Assembly: GCA_009760855.2 (NCBI GenBank)
Contig: WPIO01000001.1
Coordinates: 13,145,001 to 13,209,000, forward strand
Length of the DNA stretch: 64,000 nucleotides
Source: Cristatella mucedo
Taxonomy: Eukaryota > Bryozoa > Phylactolaemata > Cristatellidae
Direction of reading: 5' to 3'
Position 1 is the first letter of the stretch. Each line of letters opens with the position of its first letter. Positions 52,991-64,000 of the stretch are shown piece by piece. Under the pieces are notes generated by a model. That model had not been told where the DNA came from, ran no database searches, and was given only the letters and a program-made list of their open reading frames with translations. Made by a program: the position numbers and the translations under genes.

Positions 52991-55055
52991 GAGATATCAG
53001 AAGTGTAAATAAAGGTCGTCAAGTTTCTACAGTTTGGTGGCAAATTGAGCAGACACGATCTACGGACACGAATCTCCTGCTGTTTATATATGCTAGTATA
53101 CAAGTCATTCAAAATTTAGCCACCGTCCTTCTACAGGCAGCTTTCTTTTATCAACAAATTTCTTAATTCGAACCCTTACACTCCAGCTCACTGGTCTTCC
53201 CGAGCAACGAGTCTTTGAGGCAGCATCCACGCTGCTTTTTGGGTCGGTTCGTGATTGTTTGGCTGTCTCGGGAAGTCTGATCTACTGCCAAGAAGTAGAA
53301 CGACCGATCAATTCCTCGAACCCGGCCCTCGAGACTCTGATTGCCATCTCAATCTGATCCCCATCGTCCACCAGTCTCCACAGCTTACCAGTGAAAACTG
53401 ATGACGTAGCCTGAAGTTCTTGAGTGTATACGCAACTTAAGACAGTTCAGGTGACGTCAACGACACGAATCTCACCAACGATAACGATGACCTTGGTGCA
53501 GGTCAGTCTTATACATATGGAGACAATTGATACCCAGCTGGTGTCAGATATTGCTGACGGGCTACACTAATATAGATGAATGATTAAGTTATAAAAAATA
53601 AGTCAGAATGTGGCTGGCATGCTCACCGGAGTAACTGCTGTGCTTTGCCGGATGTGTTGCTGCCAGCATTCACATTCCTGACATTCTTTTTGGGGGGACG
53701 AGGTCTCATTGTAGATGGTGGCAACAGTCTTTTAATTGGCCAGATGGTTTTGGCATGCACAGTCATGAATACGGTGCCTAATGTGTTACATGGAGTTAAT
53801 TGGGAGAATCTGTTAGCTGAAGTAAGCCAGCATACGTTTGATAGCTACAGAAAAGCTTATGACTAGCTTGCAACAAACTTGCAATTATAGCACTGTCTGA
53901 GCCACTGTGCATGTAAAAACAAAATGGAAAACAATAGCAACGCAAAGAGTTGATAAATGATCACGATAAGTGAAATTGTTGCATGCTACATCAGCCAGAT
54001 TTTTTCAGCCCTTGAGATCATCAGTGGTCAGTGAATTATAAGCACGTGAAACGGATGTCATTATTTATAGTTTAGAAAGGATAGCTCGCTAGCTGAAATA
54101 ATAATGAGTTCCACTTTAGGCTTGGAGCTGTAAACAATGGCTGTTGTTATACAGCTTGTAGACTTCTGTGGCTGTCGAATAAACAGCTCTATACAAAGAC
54201 ACGGACTACTTATTAATTTTTGTGCGGTCTTTACTGCTGCCATACTCTGCCTTCTGTGCACTTAATACTCAAGCCGCGATTACAAGGTCGGTTTCCATCT
54301 GTCTGTTTTCCATCGGTCAAAGATACGAGCGGCAAGCCGGGCAAGCCAGCTGCCGCCCTGCGTATGCCCTTTTGTGGCGCGGGAAGGGGAAACAGCGTTG
54401 GCTTTATGCTCACTACTTCTTGGATTAAGCTATTTCACGCATAAAAGTACGCTGTCCACCAACACTTGCGCCACCTGTCACAGTAAACTCTGGTGAAAAA
54501 CCGCCGCCTAGCGGCTGATGCAAGAACCTAGAAAATACAGTTGGGCACCGCTGAACGACCGGCCTGGCATTTGCCTGCACAGCTACAAACAAGATTCAAA
54601 TGAAATTGACCCAAAAACGTGGTAGCGCGCTCCAGTACTTCTGCAATACCTTCACGACGACAAACGTTCGGCTAAACGGCCTGACAGCTAAACGGCAACC
54701 TTGGCAGTACCAACGTGTACAGCAGCGCCCGGAAAAAGTAAGCGGTTCGCTGTTTCGCTAAGGTTCGAAAGCAGCGACCTACGTTCTTTTATAAGGCTCG
54801 TACTACGCGATGACAACTCGTTAAGCATGATATCCCTTCGCAATGTATATTGATGCTTTAGAATTGTCAGTGCATACCTGGCAGTAGCCCGCGAAAACGG
54901 CGGAAGTCTCTCGGAGACTGCTGGTCAATCTGCTGACCTAATACCTTAAAAGAGGTCAGAGGTCAACTAGCTTAGCGGTGGACTGCGGCCTGTGAGCCGT
55001 CACGGTAGCGCGTTTTCTTACGCTTTTGTACGCAAGCTCGTCGCCCATCGTAGCA
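52991..55055. other. AARS-ISOC intergenic region, presumed promoters
   Basis: The divergent AARS and ISOC genes start on either side. The AARS non-coding first exon must lie right of 51926, and the region 54260-55050 is more CG-rich than its surroundings, but I could not place either transcription start. Short frames at 53645-53866 and 54220-54444 show no known domain. Confidence 0.4.
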
Positions 55056-56259
55056 ATGGCTTCAAAACTTGTCAGGTTGAAATCCCACACGTCGGCGCTC
55101 TTCGTATGCGACATGCAGGAGAAATTTCGCAGTACGATTCAGTACTTTCCTCAGATCGTCCAAGTTGCGTCGAGGCTAGTCGAAGGTGCTAAGGTGCTGG
55201 AGATGCCCATCGTCGTAACTGAGCAGTATCCCAAAGGTAGTCACCTATGCAGCTTCGTGCCGTCGCTAGAATTCCGTAATTTGTAACCACTGGCGGCTTG
55301 CCCACCGTGGCGGCTGCCAACTGGCGAGTTACTTCGATTCTCTCTTGTGGTTGCTTTAGTTCATGTTCTACCAGATCCCTTTAGATGCACTAGCAGAAAA
55401 TGGACGAAGCTCTTCACGTTCTGATATCTGGTTCTTTCCAGCTCGAGTGGGGGGCCCGAAACGTTCTCAGTGTGCATGCCTGAGCAACGATTGAACTAGC
55501 TGTACGGTTGTCCGAGCATCCGCTGTAGGAAGTAGCAGATAGCAGCACACAATAGAAAGTAAGTGGGCAGCAACGTCAAACTGCATTCCTCTCAGCTCTA
55601 TAGGCTGCACTATTTGGACTACCCAGCAACAAAGTAAGGGCAGCCCAGCTGTCTATAAATCAACTTGACCGATGCCACAGAAAGGCATCTCCACAGTATA
55701 TACTGTTCGAAAGTTCTGAACTTGGCATAATCCATATAAAAGCCACTGTATATTTTTTAGTGCCTGGGTCATGAAGTGCAATCACCACATCCACGTGAGA
55801 CTGAACGTGTGAGTCCTGGCTTCAGATCCAGGTGATAATTGTTGAATATAATCAAGCATATCATAATAGGAGTTCATTGCAGGTGTATGTATGATTGGTG
55901 CTTGTGCCAACTGCTAATGCATGCCCTGAATGGATTACCAACAATAATAGTGAAAATTATAGGAATGCTTTGTATTATATCTTAAGAGACAGCTTACACA
56001 TAAAGAGACTAGTTCAAATATCAACTTCAGTCCATCCTGGCCCATCTACTTGCAGCCTATGTTTCGTATGTGGTTCTACTTACAGCATACACAGCACCAC
56101 CTATACATAAGAGCTACTGGTACCGATTCCTCGGATGACACATGTAGACAGGTTTTACTATTCATTGGACAAGTTGGACTGTCTGTATGACAGATTTGAC
56201 CCATAAACAGGTTTACATTTGTATATGTAGTATATACATGAGTTTGTAGAAATGAATAT

Positions 56260-56343
<84 letters not shown>

Positions 56344-58681
56344 CATGCGTGTGTGTGTTTTGGTGTGTTTGAGCTCCTGCACAACGCTGGCAAGAAACTA
56401 CCACTTAATCTAGTTGTTGGACCCTATTCTCACTGTCCTGCTCCTACATTGCATTGATCTACTGCTGCCATGCATAACATCATTAATATATCATTAGCCT
56501 CAGTTGATGTCCCAGCACCTTTCAAAAAATCTGTAGTTATGCCACTACTCAAGAAAGCAACACTAGACCAAGAGAACTTGAGCAACTACCGCCCAGTCTC
56601 CCTCCTACCATTCCTATCAAAGACACTGGAACGAGTCATGGCAAACCAGCTGAACTCAAATATTAAAACTTCAAACCTTGCCAGTAAGATCCAATATGGC
56701 TTTAGAGCTAATCACTCCACATAGTCAGCATTCTCTCGGGTGTACAATGACCTATATAATGTGTCTCCGTCTGTAACTTCACAAAGCCATAAAGACTATG
56801 TGGGTGTTATGCAGGAGATTTTTGTATAGTACACTCACAGCCTAAGCAGCTTTCGGTACGCATTCGGTAGCCAACAGACTTCGTCTCACGCAACAGAGAG
56901 AAAGTGGAAAGCATAGAAGTCAGGAGAGCAGTTGAGGTAGAGAGTAGCATAGAAGTAGCAGCTCAGGACCGCTGAAAAAGATGTGCCATAGTCGGCAGTT
57001 GGATAGTAGTTGTCGTTGCGTAAGAATTGTAGAAGCGAGTTCCACAGTCTAGGACCTGCAGAGCTAAAGCTTCTGTCGCCAACTGTAAGGGCAGATGATT
57101 CCCTGACAACGCACCAGGTTAGGTAGTTGCTCTTCGTGTCCTCGGCTACGAGGTCTTGGTTTCGAATCCAGTGTGAAAAGTCCAGCTGAAAATGACCTAC
57201 TTAGGGAATGCAGATCTCCCTTCTACCATTCCTATCAAAGACACTGGAACAAGTCGTGGCAGACCAGCTGAACTCATATATCGAAACTTCACACCTTGCT
57301 AGTAAGCTCCAGTCTGGCTTTAGAGCTAATCACTCCCACAGAGTCAGCATTGCTTAGGGTATACAACGACCTACTTTGGAATGCAGATATGGGTAGAGTT
57401 TCACTTCTTGTTTTGCTCGATCTTTCGGCAGCTTTTGATACTATGGATCACCAAGTCCTTCTTAAGTGCCTCTCATCTCGCGTGAGCATCACTGGCACTG
57501 CGCTGCAATGGTTCAGGTCCTATCTCAGTGGGAGACTCCAGAGTATTGATGTGAATTGACATAAATTATCTGAGGTACCTCCGAAATATGGAGCACCTCA
57601 GGGCTCCATACTAGGTCTGGTTCTTTTCACGGTTTATACTCTCCCTGTTTTCGATGTGATTGTCAAGCACAATCTAGGCTTTCACTTCTATTTTGATGAC
57701 ACTCAGTTGTACCTTTGCTTAGACCCCTCCCAGCCTTCGAGCACCTCGAATTCTCTCAACTCCCTTGCTGCATGGATTGATGACATCCGCACATGGATGG
57801 CAAAAGTTTTTTTTTTAAATTATACGATGATAAAACTAACTTACTAGTTATGGGCATACCAAAGTGTGATTCTTAATTTGAAAAGGCTAATGCTCAAATT
57901 CGGTACTGCCAGCATGTCTCCTGTTGAATCTGCACGAAATCTAGGTGTCATGTTCCAAAGTGACCTTTCGTTAGACGACCACATCAGCCCTACAATCAAG
58001 TCTGCCTACTTTCAGCTACATAAAATTGCTACAATTCGGGCTTGTTTAGATAGGGATACCACATCTAAGTTGGTCCATGCATTTGTGACATCCTGACTTA
58101 TGTACCTATGACTTATGTATGACTTCTGTAACTCAGTTTACAAATACCTCGTACAAACCTCAAATCCTTTGGAGACCGTGCATTTAGTTCATATGCTCCC
58201 AAAGCCTGGAACTCACTCCCGACTTGTGTCATGACATCCCCTGACTTGACCACATTTAAAAAGAAATTAAAATCACACCCATTTTTGACAGCATTTAGTG
58301 GGTCTCTGTGATTCTTTCTTCATGCGCCTATGCTTGCTGACACTGTTGCATGCTGCCCCTAAATACCCTTGCATGCTGACCGTATGCAAGTCACCCCTAA
58401 CCATGTTATTCTTGTTGTTTATCAACCAAGTTATTTCTACTCACCATTCGATCGTGTTTCCATTGCAGCAAATGTAAAGCTCTTAGAAATTGATTGAGTT
58501 CTACCACGGTGCTTTATCAAGTTTATTGTTATTATATTATTATTTTGTGTGTGTGTGGTTTCATTTTTAGGTTTAGGCAGCACTGTGAATGAACTTGACA
58601 TACGGAATCTTCCAACGTTTGCCAAGACCCAGTTTTCCATGTTGATACCTGATGTACATAAGCACTTGTTGCAATATAAAG
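55056..58681 (+). CDS. Isochorismatase-domain protein (ISOC1/2 type), first two coding exons (3' partial)
   Basis: ISOC proteins are cysteine-hydrolase-fold proteins of poorly defined substrate in animals. Exon 1 is 55056-55236 (ATG at 55056, [11 protein letters not shown]), exon 2 is 58571-58681; both junctions are phase 1. Exon 1 encodes the family start [12 protein letters not shown] with the conserved Asp, then YFPQIV and the VTEQYPKG loop. Exon 2 encodes [19 protein letters not shown] and [10 protein letters not shown]. These match human ISOC2 and ISOC1 residue for residue in many positions. The exon with the catalytic cysteine should follow, but I found none in 58682-64000, so it lies outside the window. 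Intron 1 (55237-58570) carries two LINE-A copies, a LINE-B end, a (GT)n tract and a tRNA-like element. The gene diverges from AARS. Confidence 0.9.
56269..56342. repeat. (GT)n microsatellite in ISOC intron 1
   Basis: About 37 pure GT units adjoining an AT-alternating stretch (56260-56268). Confidence 0.97.
56430..56757 (+). mobile_element. LINE-A RT N-terminal fragment
   Basis: Reads [19 protein letters not shown], then [20 protein letters not shown], then [14 protein letters not shown] and GFRANHST, the finger region of LINE-A RT, open for 85 codons. Cut at 56757 by a LINE-B end in the opposite orientation. Confidence 0.85.
56758..57088 (-). mobile_element. LINE-B 3' end inserted beside LINE-A
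   Basis: Reverse complement carries the CECAIQNS-type end, the RTESRL region, [10 protein letters not shown] and WNSL. The 3' UTR reads TCTCCGTCTGTAACTTCACA on the plus strand. Confidence 0.85.
57089..57186 (+). mobile_element. tRNA-like SINE head
   Basis: ACCAGGTTAGGTAGTTGCTC and the B-box-like GAGGTCTTGGTTTCGAATCC. No typical body follows; LINE-A resumes. Confidence 0.45.
57187..58545 (+). mobile_element. LINE-A copy, RT to 3' end
   Basis: Reads [39 protein letters not shown], a [14 protein letters not shown]-like block, [17 protein letters not shown] (catalytic FDD; other copies have YADD), [19 protein letters not shown], then a 3' UTR ending in ATT repeats. Between thumb and C terminus (about 58100-58140) a block of sequence is missing. 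Stops at 57558 and elsewhere show it is dead. Confidence 0.88.
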
Positions 58682-60400
58682 GTAAGTGTTTTTGTGTCTG
58701 TGTATTTGAACAACTGTTAGACCAAACAAAAAAACTTAATATACCAAAGCTGATCCTGAACTGTGTTTTTTAAGGCTTAGACTGTCCTGCACTGCGCATT
58801 TAGAACAATCAGTGCCTATTGTCCACGAAATGTTGGTATAATTAAGAGTGGGACATCAGGAAAAGTTGAATAGTAGTTAAACTGAACGTCAAACTTGGTA
58901 GGTTATCAAAAGATTTGAGGCACGAGGTCCTCCCCTCACTCACCCCACCTTGCTTGATGAGTGCTTACAACTTATGGCTCTCATGCAACCTCTGTGCTCT
59001 CTATTTTCAATCCTCAAACATCAAGCACTCCTATTTTGCTCACAATGAGGGTGCAGTGGTGTCGACTGCTGGCTTGTATTTAGGCACCTATCACATAAAT
59101 GAACGCTTTATGGTAAGGTGCTCGCAGTGAACGAGCTAGGTCGTGGGTTCGAGTCTGTCAGCCATCAATAAATAAAATAAAATAAAATTATTTATTGGCT
59201 ACTGGGGGCTTGATAGTCGCTAAGACTTTTCTGCAACTATATAAGTGTTTCCTTTCTACTTCACATGTCATGTATCTTAACCGACTAAAGTGTACGAAAA
59301 GGCCGACAACACATTTCTTTCTGTGCTGGAATGCAGCAAGTGATGCATATTTGAATGATCTAGCTAACTGTATCGTGGACTTCAAAATGGCACAAATTAG
59401 TTGCTGGTGCAATAGCATCGTTTTTTGTAAGCTGGGTGTAGTTAGTATCATAACTTTAAATCGATATAGCATCCTTAATAAGATACGAATAAATAAAGTA
59501 CTGATATCATGTATCATATTTATATATGGATAGGGGTTAGTTGGAGCATGGCCAAGAGGAAACATCGTGTAGAATGCAAACTGGATGGGCTAAGGTGGCC
59601 CACTAGGCCTTAAGGATTGTTTATGCTATTTTTCTTAAGGTTCATTATGATGTGACACTTATTCCAGAAATACCTGACAATGTCATGTTCAGCCTCTTTG
59701 TGGATGTGTGGCATGCTAATGACCCTGGGATATATAAACTGTGCAAGACCTTGACAGTGATTTTCCTGGATGAGAGCATGCTGTCTGTGGTGGGATGCTG
59801 ATCAATCAGTCTGCAAATGCTAGCAGCTTGGTCTACTGCTTACATAGCTTATCAACAGCAAATGTATAGGCTACTATAATGCCTTTGAGTAGAAAATCCA
59901 TTTTGAAAACATGGGTTAGTAATATTAATCGTTTGGCCGCTGTTACTATGTACCTGTCTTATTTTTATTAGTTCAATCCTACTAATTCTAATGGACTGTC
60001 CAACGTGCCATCGATCGCTTGAAGCTTCTTATGGTGCCACTCACTAATGCACCGATGCCCCGTATTAAGTCTGAAAATACTTACCCGCATGTTGCAGCTA
60101 CAAGTGTGACCCCAAGCTCTGGTATTGCTGTCAATTCTGCCGTGAGATGTCGAAGCTGAGAGGCTGGTCATGCTGGTCTATGAAATGCTTTTGGTCTGCC
60201 GGGCTCCAGGTTTCGAGCCTCCGTTTGAAGCAGTGCGGATTGACATTTGCCAAAGGTATTAGCAAAGCTAACAAACAAGGCGCTTACGAACAATTCATGT
60301 GCACATTCAGTTAAAAGGATTACGTTCGGCCAGTCTGGTAACCCTCTGATCCGAAAGTGTGGCAGCATATAGTGATGAAGAACTGAATTTTCTTATATTG
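58682..60400. other. ISOC intron 2, otherwise unassigned
   Basis: Apart from the SINE at 59100-59245 nothing was recognised. No exon continuing the ISOC frame (phase 1) was seen here. Confidence 0.4.
59100..59245 (+). mobile_element. tRNA-derived SINE, type ii
   Basis: GGTAAGGTGCTCGCAGTGAA, B-box GGTCGTGGGTTCGAGTCTG, an expanded AAATA run, then GGCTACTGGGGGCTTGATAG and ACTTTTCTGCAACTATATAA. Confidence 0.7.
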
Positions 60401-60404
60401 AAAA

Positions 60405-61105
60405 ACTTCAAACCTAGCTAGTAAGTTCCAGTCTGGTTTTAGAGCTAATCACTCCACAGAGTCAGCATTGCTACGGATGTGTACTGGCCTTAGCAATACA
60501 GACTTAGGTAGAGTCTCTCTGCTTGTTTCGCTCAATCTTTCGGCAGCTTTTGATACTATCGATCGTGGTAATATCGATCAATTCCTTCTCGGGTGTCTAT
60601 TATCTCGCCTGAGCATCACTGGCACTGCACTAAAATGGTTCAGATTATATCTCAGTGGAAGACTTAAGAGCATTGATGTGAACTGACAAAGATTCTCCAG
60701 GAACCACTGAAGTATGGGGTACCTCAGGGCTCTGTGCTATGTCCGGTTCTTTTTTGAGTTTACACTCTCCTTCTTGCCGATGTGATTGCCAGGCACAACA
60801 TAGGCTTTCATTTCTATGCAGATGACACTCAGTTGTATTTTTGCTTTGATCCCACCTAGTCCTCCAGCACCTCAAATTCTCTCAACTCTCTTGCTGCATG
60901 TATTGATGACACAGTGCATGCTGCTACTAACCATATTTACACATCGATCCTGTGCATTTCATCTCAAGCCATGTTATGCTTTTTGTCATTGAGCATGCTA
61001 CCACTAATCATTCGATTATGCTTCCTTTGCAGCAAATGTAAAGTGCCTGGAGAGATATTGTTTTTCGAGGGTGCTATAACTAATGTATTATTATTATTAA
61101 CAGCA
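60405..61105 (+). mobile_element. LINE-A copy with internal deletion
   Basis: Starts with the FRANHSTESALL region, continues LNLSAAFDTID and LSITGTALKWFRLYLSGRLK, then the YADDTQLY codons at about 60815-60845, and jumps at about 60912 from ACIDDT straight to the 3' UTR and (ATT)n tail. Confidence 0.8.
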
Positions 61106-62155
61106 CATGGATGACAGCAAACTTTCTTAAATTGAATGATGATAAAACCAACACTAGTTATGGGCCAGCCAAGTGTGATTCACATATTGGAAAGGCTAAC
61201 ACTCACAATCAGCTCTGTCAGCATATCTCCTATTGAATATGTACGGATTCTAGACGTCCTGTTCCAAAGTGACCTTTCATTAGACGACCACATCAGCTCC
61301 ACAGTCAAGACTGCCTTTCTTTCAGTTACATAGCATTGCAAAAATTCAGGCTTGCTTTGACAGGGATACATCTTGCCGAGCTGGTTTGGTCCAGTGGTTA
61401 AGGTGCTCGCCCCGACCAAAGTCTGGCTGAGGTCGTGGACTCGAGCCCCGAGTCATATGTGAAGTGCCTGAATAGAGATTAAGTTCTCTTGGGGTACTAT
61501 ATACATGAACTATATTTATTTTATTTATCTTAATTGGTCCATGCATTTGTAAGTCTTGATTTCTGCAGCTCACTGGTTGCTGGTCTACTGCCCTGTGCAC
61601 TCAGGTGCTTACAGTAGTTGCAAAACTCTGCCTCTAGGCTGGTCTGTCATGAGCATCGCAATTGCCATATCACACCACTTCTTGTCAACCTGCACTGGCT
61701 CCCAATCGAGCAGTGTATCGTCTTTAAGGTTTTATCACTTAATGTTAGGTCCCTTCATTCTCTTGCCCCAGCCTACCTATCAGATCCATGCCTTGTATGA
61801 ACCTCAAATCTTTTGGAGACCTGCTGTTAGTTTGTATGCTTTCAAATGTTGGAGCTCACTCCCGACTGGCACCACGTAACATTTAAGAAGAATCTAAAAC
61901 GCATCCATTCGTCACAGCATTTTGTTGGTCCAAGTGATTCGTAGTTTAAGTGCTTATGCATGCTGGCACTGTGCATGCTGCCACTAGTCATATTCGAGTG
62001 CTGACCATGTACATATCACCTCTAACCATGTTATGCTTGTTGACATTGAGTGTGCTATCACTAACCATTCAATCGTGCTTTCTTACATCATATGTAAATT
62101 GCCTAGAAAGAGATTAAGTTTCCTGAGGGTTCTATACAAGTGTATTATTATTATT
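61106..62155 (+). mobile_element. LINE-A 3' half containing a SINE
   Basis: MGQPSVIHILERLTLTISSV, then [16 protein letters not shown], a SINE, SASRLVCHEH, LVNLHWLPIEQ and LHSLAPAYLSD, then a 3' UTR with TAAATTGCCTAGAAAGAGAT and an ATT tail. Several frameshifts. Confidence 0.82.
61375..61526 (+). mobile_element. tRNA-derived SINE, type i, with target duplication
   Basis: A-box region GGTCCAGTGGTTAAGGTGCT, B-box region GGTCGTGGACTCGAGCC, tail GTGCCTGAATAGAGATTAAG then TTCTCTTGGGGTACTATA. ATCTT at 61370-61374 and 61527-61531 flanks it inside LINE-A, whose uninterrupted sequence is known from 58050-58085. Confidence 0.82.
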
Positions 62156-62359
62156 AAGTACACTCGGGCACGGTAGTATCAGCTAGGTCTCCTACAATGG
62201 CTGCCGGACCAAAGTTTTGTTTCTAATGTAAACAACATAATTGCAACTTGCTGTAATCACATACAGTATATAAAATATATAAAATATAAGTATATATAAG
62301 TATATAAAATAAGCTTACCTAACATTTAAGCAATATTTTAGTACAATTAAATTAATCTA

Positions 62360-63740
62360 TAATGCTACATTGAAGTTACACCTCTGAGATAGACAATAAT
62401 GTGCCTGAGCCGCTCCGGCATTGAGCTCACTAAGCCCTAAAAAATCTAGGGTTGTCGTTCTCCAAAAAAATGGAAAACTTGTGAAAAGCAATTCTTTGCA
62501 TGTGATACGACCCGACAGACCTCTGGGCCTATCCGCGTCACCTTAGAGATCATCGATGGGATTCAGCTCTTAAGACTGAGTAGGCCACTCTACTAGTGTA
62601 ACAGCCCTAAACTAAATTCAACTGTGAAGCATAAAAAATATTGAGCACCCTTAGCCACATGCTTAGGCTCATAGTCCCGTTTGAAAAGAACATGATCTCC
62701 GAACTCCTCCGCTTAAAGACAGTTGGCGACAGAAGCTTTAGCTCTGCAGGTCCTAGACTGTGGAACTCGCTTCCACAATTCTTACGCAACGACATCTACT
62801 CTCCGACTGCCGACTATGGCACATCTTTTTCAGCAGTCCTGAACTGCTACTTCTATGCTACTCACTACCTCAACTGCTCTCCTAACTCTGCTATGCTTCC
62901 CACTTTCTCTTTGTTGCGTGAGACGAAGTCTGTTGGCTACCGAATGCGTACCGAAAGCCGCTTAGGCTGTGAGTGCGCTATACAAAACTCTCCTGTGTAA
63001 CACCCACATGGTCTTTGTGACTTTGTGGAGTTACTGACGGAGATACAAAGGCTCATTGCTTAGGTACTGCAACACTTTGGAGTAGTTCTAAATTAATGTC
63101 TTACATCATGATGCCAGGTACCGATACAGAAGCAGCCCTGGACCATCACCCCTTTGCTGCAAGTTTTTTCTTCAAATCTGTGTCTGCAGAAGGCCATTAG
63201 CATAGAAACTTTCATAGGTGCACCGACGCACGGTCTGCATACATTTCAGTTACCAAAAACGGCGAATTTACTCACAGAGCCCATTCGATTTTGCTCCAGT
63301 TTTCACGGTCCCAATGTGCTTCTGCCCTAGCCAACTCCAAACGAGCCACTTAAAGTTTGGCATGCAGAAGGCAGAAGTTGCTTCTTTTTTGCATTCATAA
63401 CTGGCAGACCTTGTTCTCATAGTCGACGTCTGATCGTATCCCTACTAACTAGCTTTCCAGCACTAGCCTGCTTGTTTGGAGCATGACTCCTCGCAGAGAG
63501 GCAAAATGATGCCTAACGATTCACTTTGTTTCAGTCTGTCCTTGTGAGTGTAGTGACATGTAGGTGCCCCTGTTTCTTCCAGTTATCGATGATATCGGCC
63601 GTAGCCATATTCTTTAGGTTGTACCTCACCGAAGTCTTACCTACTCGAAATCGTAACCTATTGCAACGTTACCAAGTCCTCTTTGGCAAAAAGGTCACAT
63701 TCGGCCCTTCGTCGCTGCAGTCAACTGGATAGTCTTATGC
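62360..63740 (-). mobile_element. Decayed Tc1-like transposon split by a LINE-B end
   Basis: The right part (63070-63740, minus) gives SKFAVFG, a VCRPCVGAP block and MVQGCF, near the first two catalytic Asp regions. The left part (62360-62697, minus) gives VEWPTQS, LNPIDDL and LVSSMPERL, the end of a Tc1 transposase. Stops occur in both. A LINE-B end (62700-63058) lies between. Confidence 0.7.
62700..63058 (+). mobile_element. LINE-B 3' end, open frame intact
   Basis: The least damaged LINE-B end: [20 protein letters not shown], then SLPQFLRNDIYSPTADYG, then TESRLGCECAIQNSPV and a stop at 62998, then the shared 3' UTR to GACGGAGATACA. Confidence 0.85.
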
Positions 63741-64000
63741 ATGCTGTGTGTGGTGACAATGTGAGGCTACTAAATGAGCAAAGCCTGAATGGTGTTATAC
63801 TACTGCACATGTCTAAGTACCCCGAAAAACCGAACTATGCAATCGTTTTCAAAGCACTGTAAAATGGGGCAATCTACTTCATAACATGAATTGTAAGGGT
63901 CGAAGATGGTTTTTCTCGTTAATTTTCTGTGTATACACTGATTTATGAAAAACGCTATCGTGAAAGGCATTCTGTCAGTTGGGTGCATTTGTTCTTCGTG

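Noticed and set aside
53645-53866. 73-codon frame with hydrophobic start
   Set aside because: No domain recognised and no splice partners; not supported as a gene.

Overview
This window is nuclear DNA from an animal, most likely an invertebrate. Protein-coding genes are split into small exons by GT-AG introns, some several kilobases long. Introns and intergenic spacers are packed with non-LTR retrotransposons, tRNA-derived SINEs, decayed Tc1/mariner and pogo/Tigger DNA transposons, one hAT-type SPIN-like MITE and long (CA)n/(GA)n microsatellites. I cannot name the species. Coding similarity is about equally good to vertebrate and invertebrate homologues, and the transposon set would suit a mollusc, flatworm or arthropod.

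Five conserved genes can be rebuilt exon by exon. (1) 754-2793, +: the 3' end of an MCTP gene (multiple C2 and transmembrane domain protein). (2) 3514-22003, -: a glucose-6-phosphate 1-epimerase (galactose-mutarotase-like), eight exons found and one internal exon not found. (3) 22359-26104, +: a Rab22/31-like small GTPase, six coding exons, ending without a prenylation tail. (4) 32072-51921, -: a complete cytosolic alanyl-tRNA synthetase, 20 coding exons, 964 codons plus stop, with all exon phases consistent. (5) 55056-58681 and beyond, +: the first two coding exons of an isochorismatase-domain protein (ISOC1/2 type), continuing past the window.

The genes alternate in direction. MCTP and the epimerase converge, with about 720 bp between stop codons that include a (CA)n tract. 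The epimerase and Rab genes diverge from a gap of about 360 bp, a strong candidate for a shared promoter. Rab and AARS converge across about 6 kb of repeats. AARS and ISOC diverge across about 3.1 kb.

Two non-LTR families dominate, called here LINE-A and LINE-B. LINE-A has endonuclease and reverse transcriptase and an (ATT)n tail. LINE-B is seen mainly as 3' ends with a TTACA-type tail. One SINE family carries a 3' end resembling that of LINE-A, so LINE-A is its probable mobilising partner. Nested insertions give relative ages: LINE-B inside LINE-A, SINE inside LINE-A, Tigger inside an (ATT)n tail, LINE-B inside a Tc1, and a five-unit tandem array of about 133 bp inside a LINE-A reverse transcriptase. 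Most long open frames on either strand are shadows of these elements or of simple repeats. No CRISPR, operon or prokaryotic feature is present.
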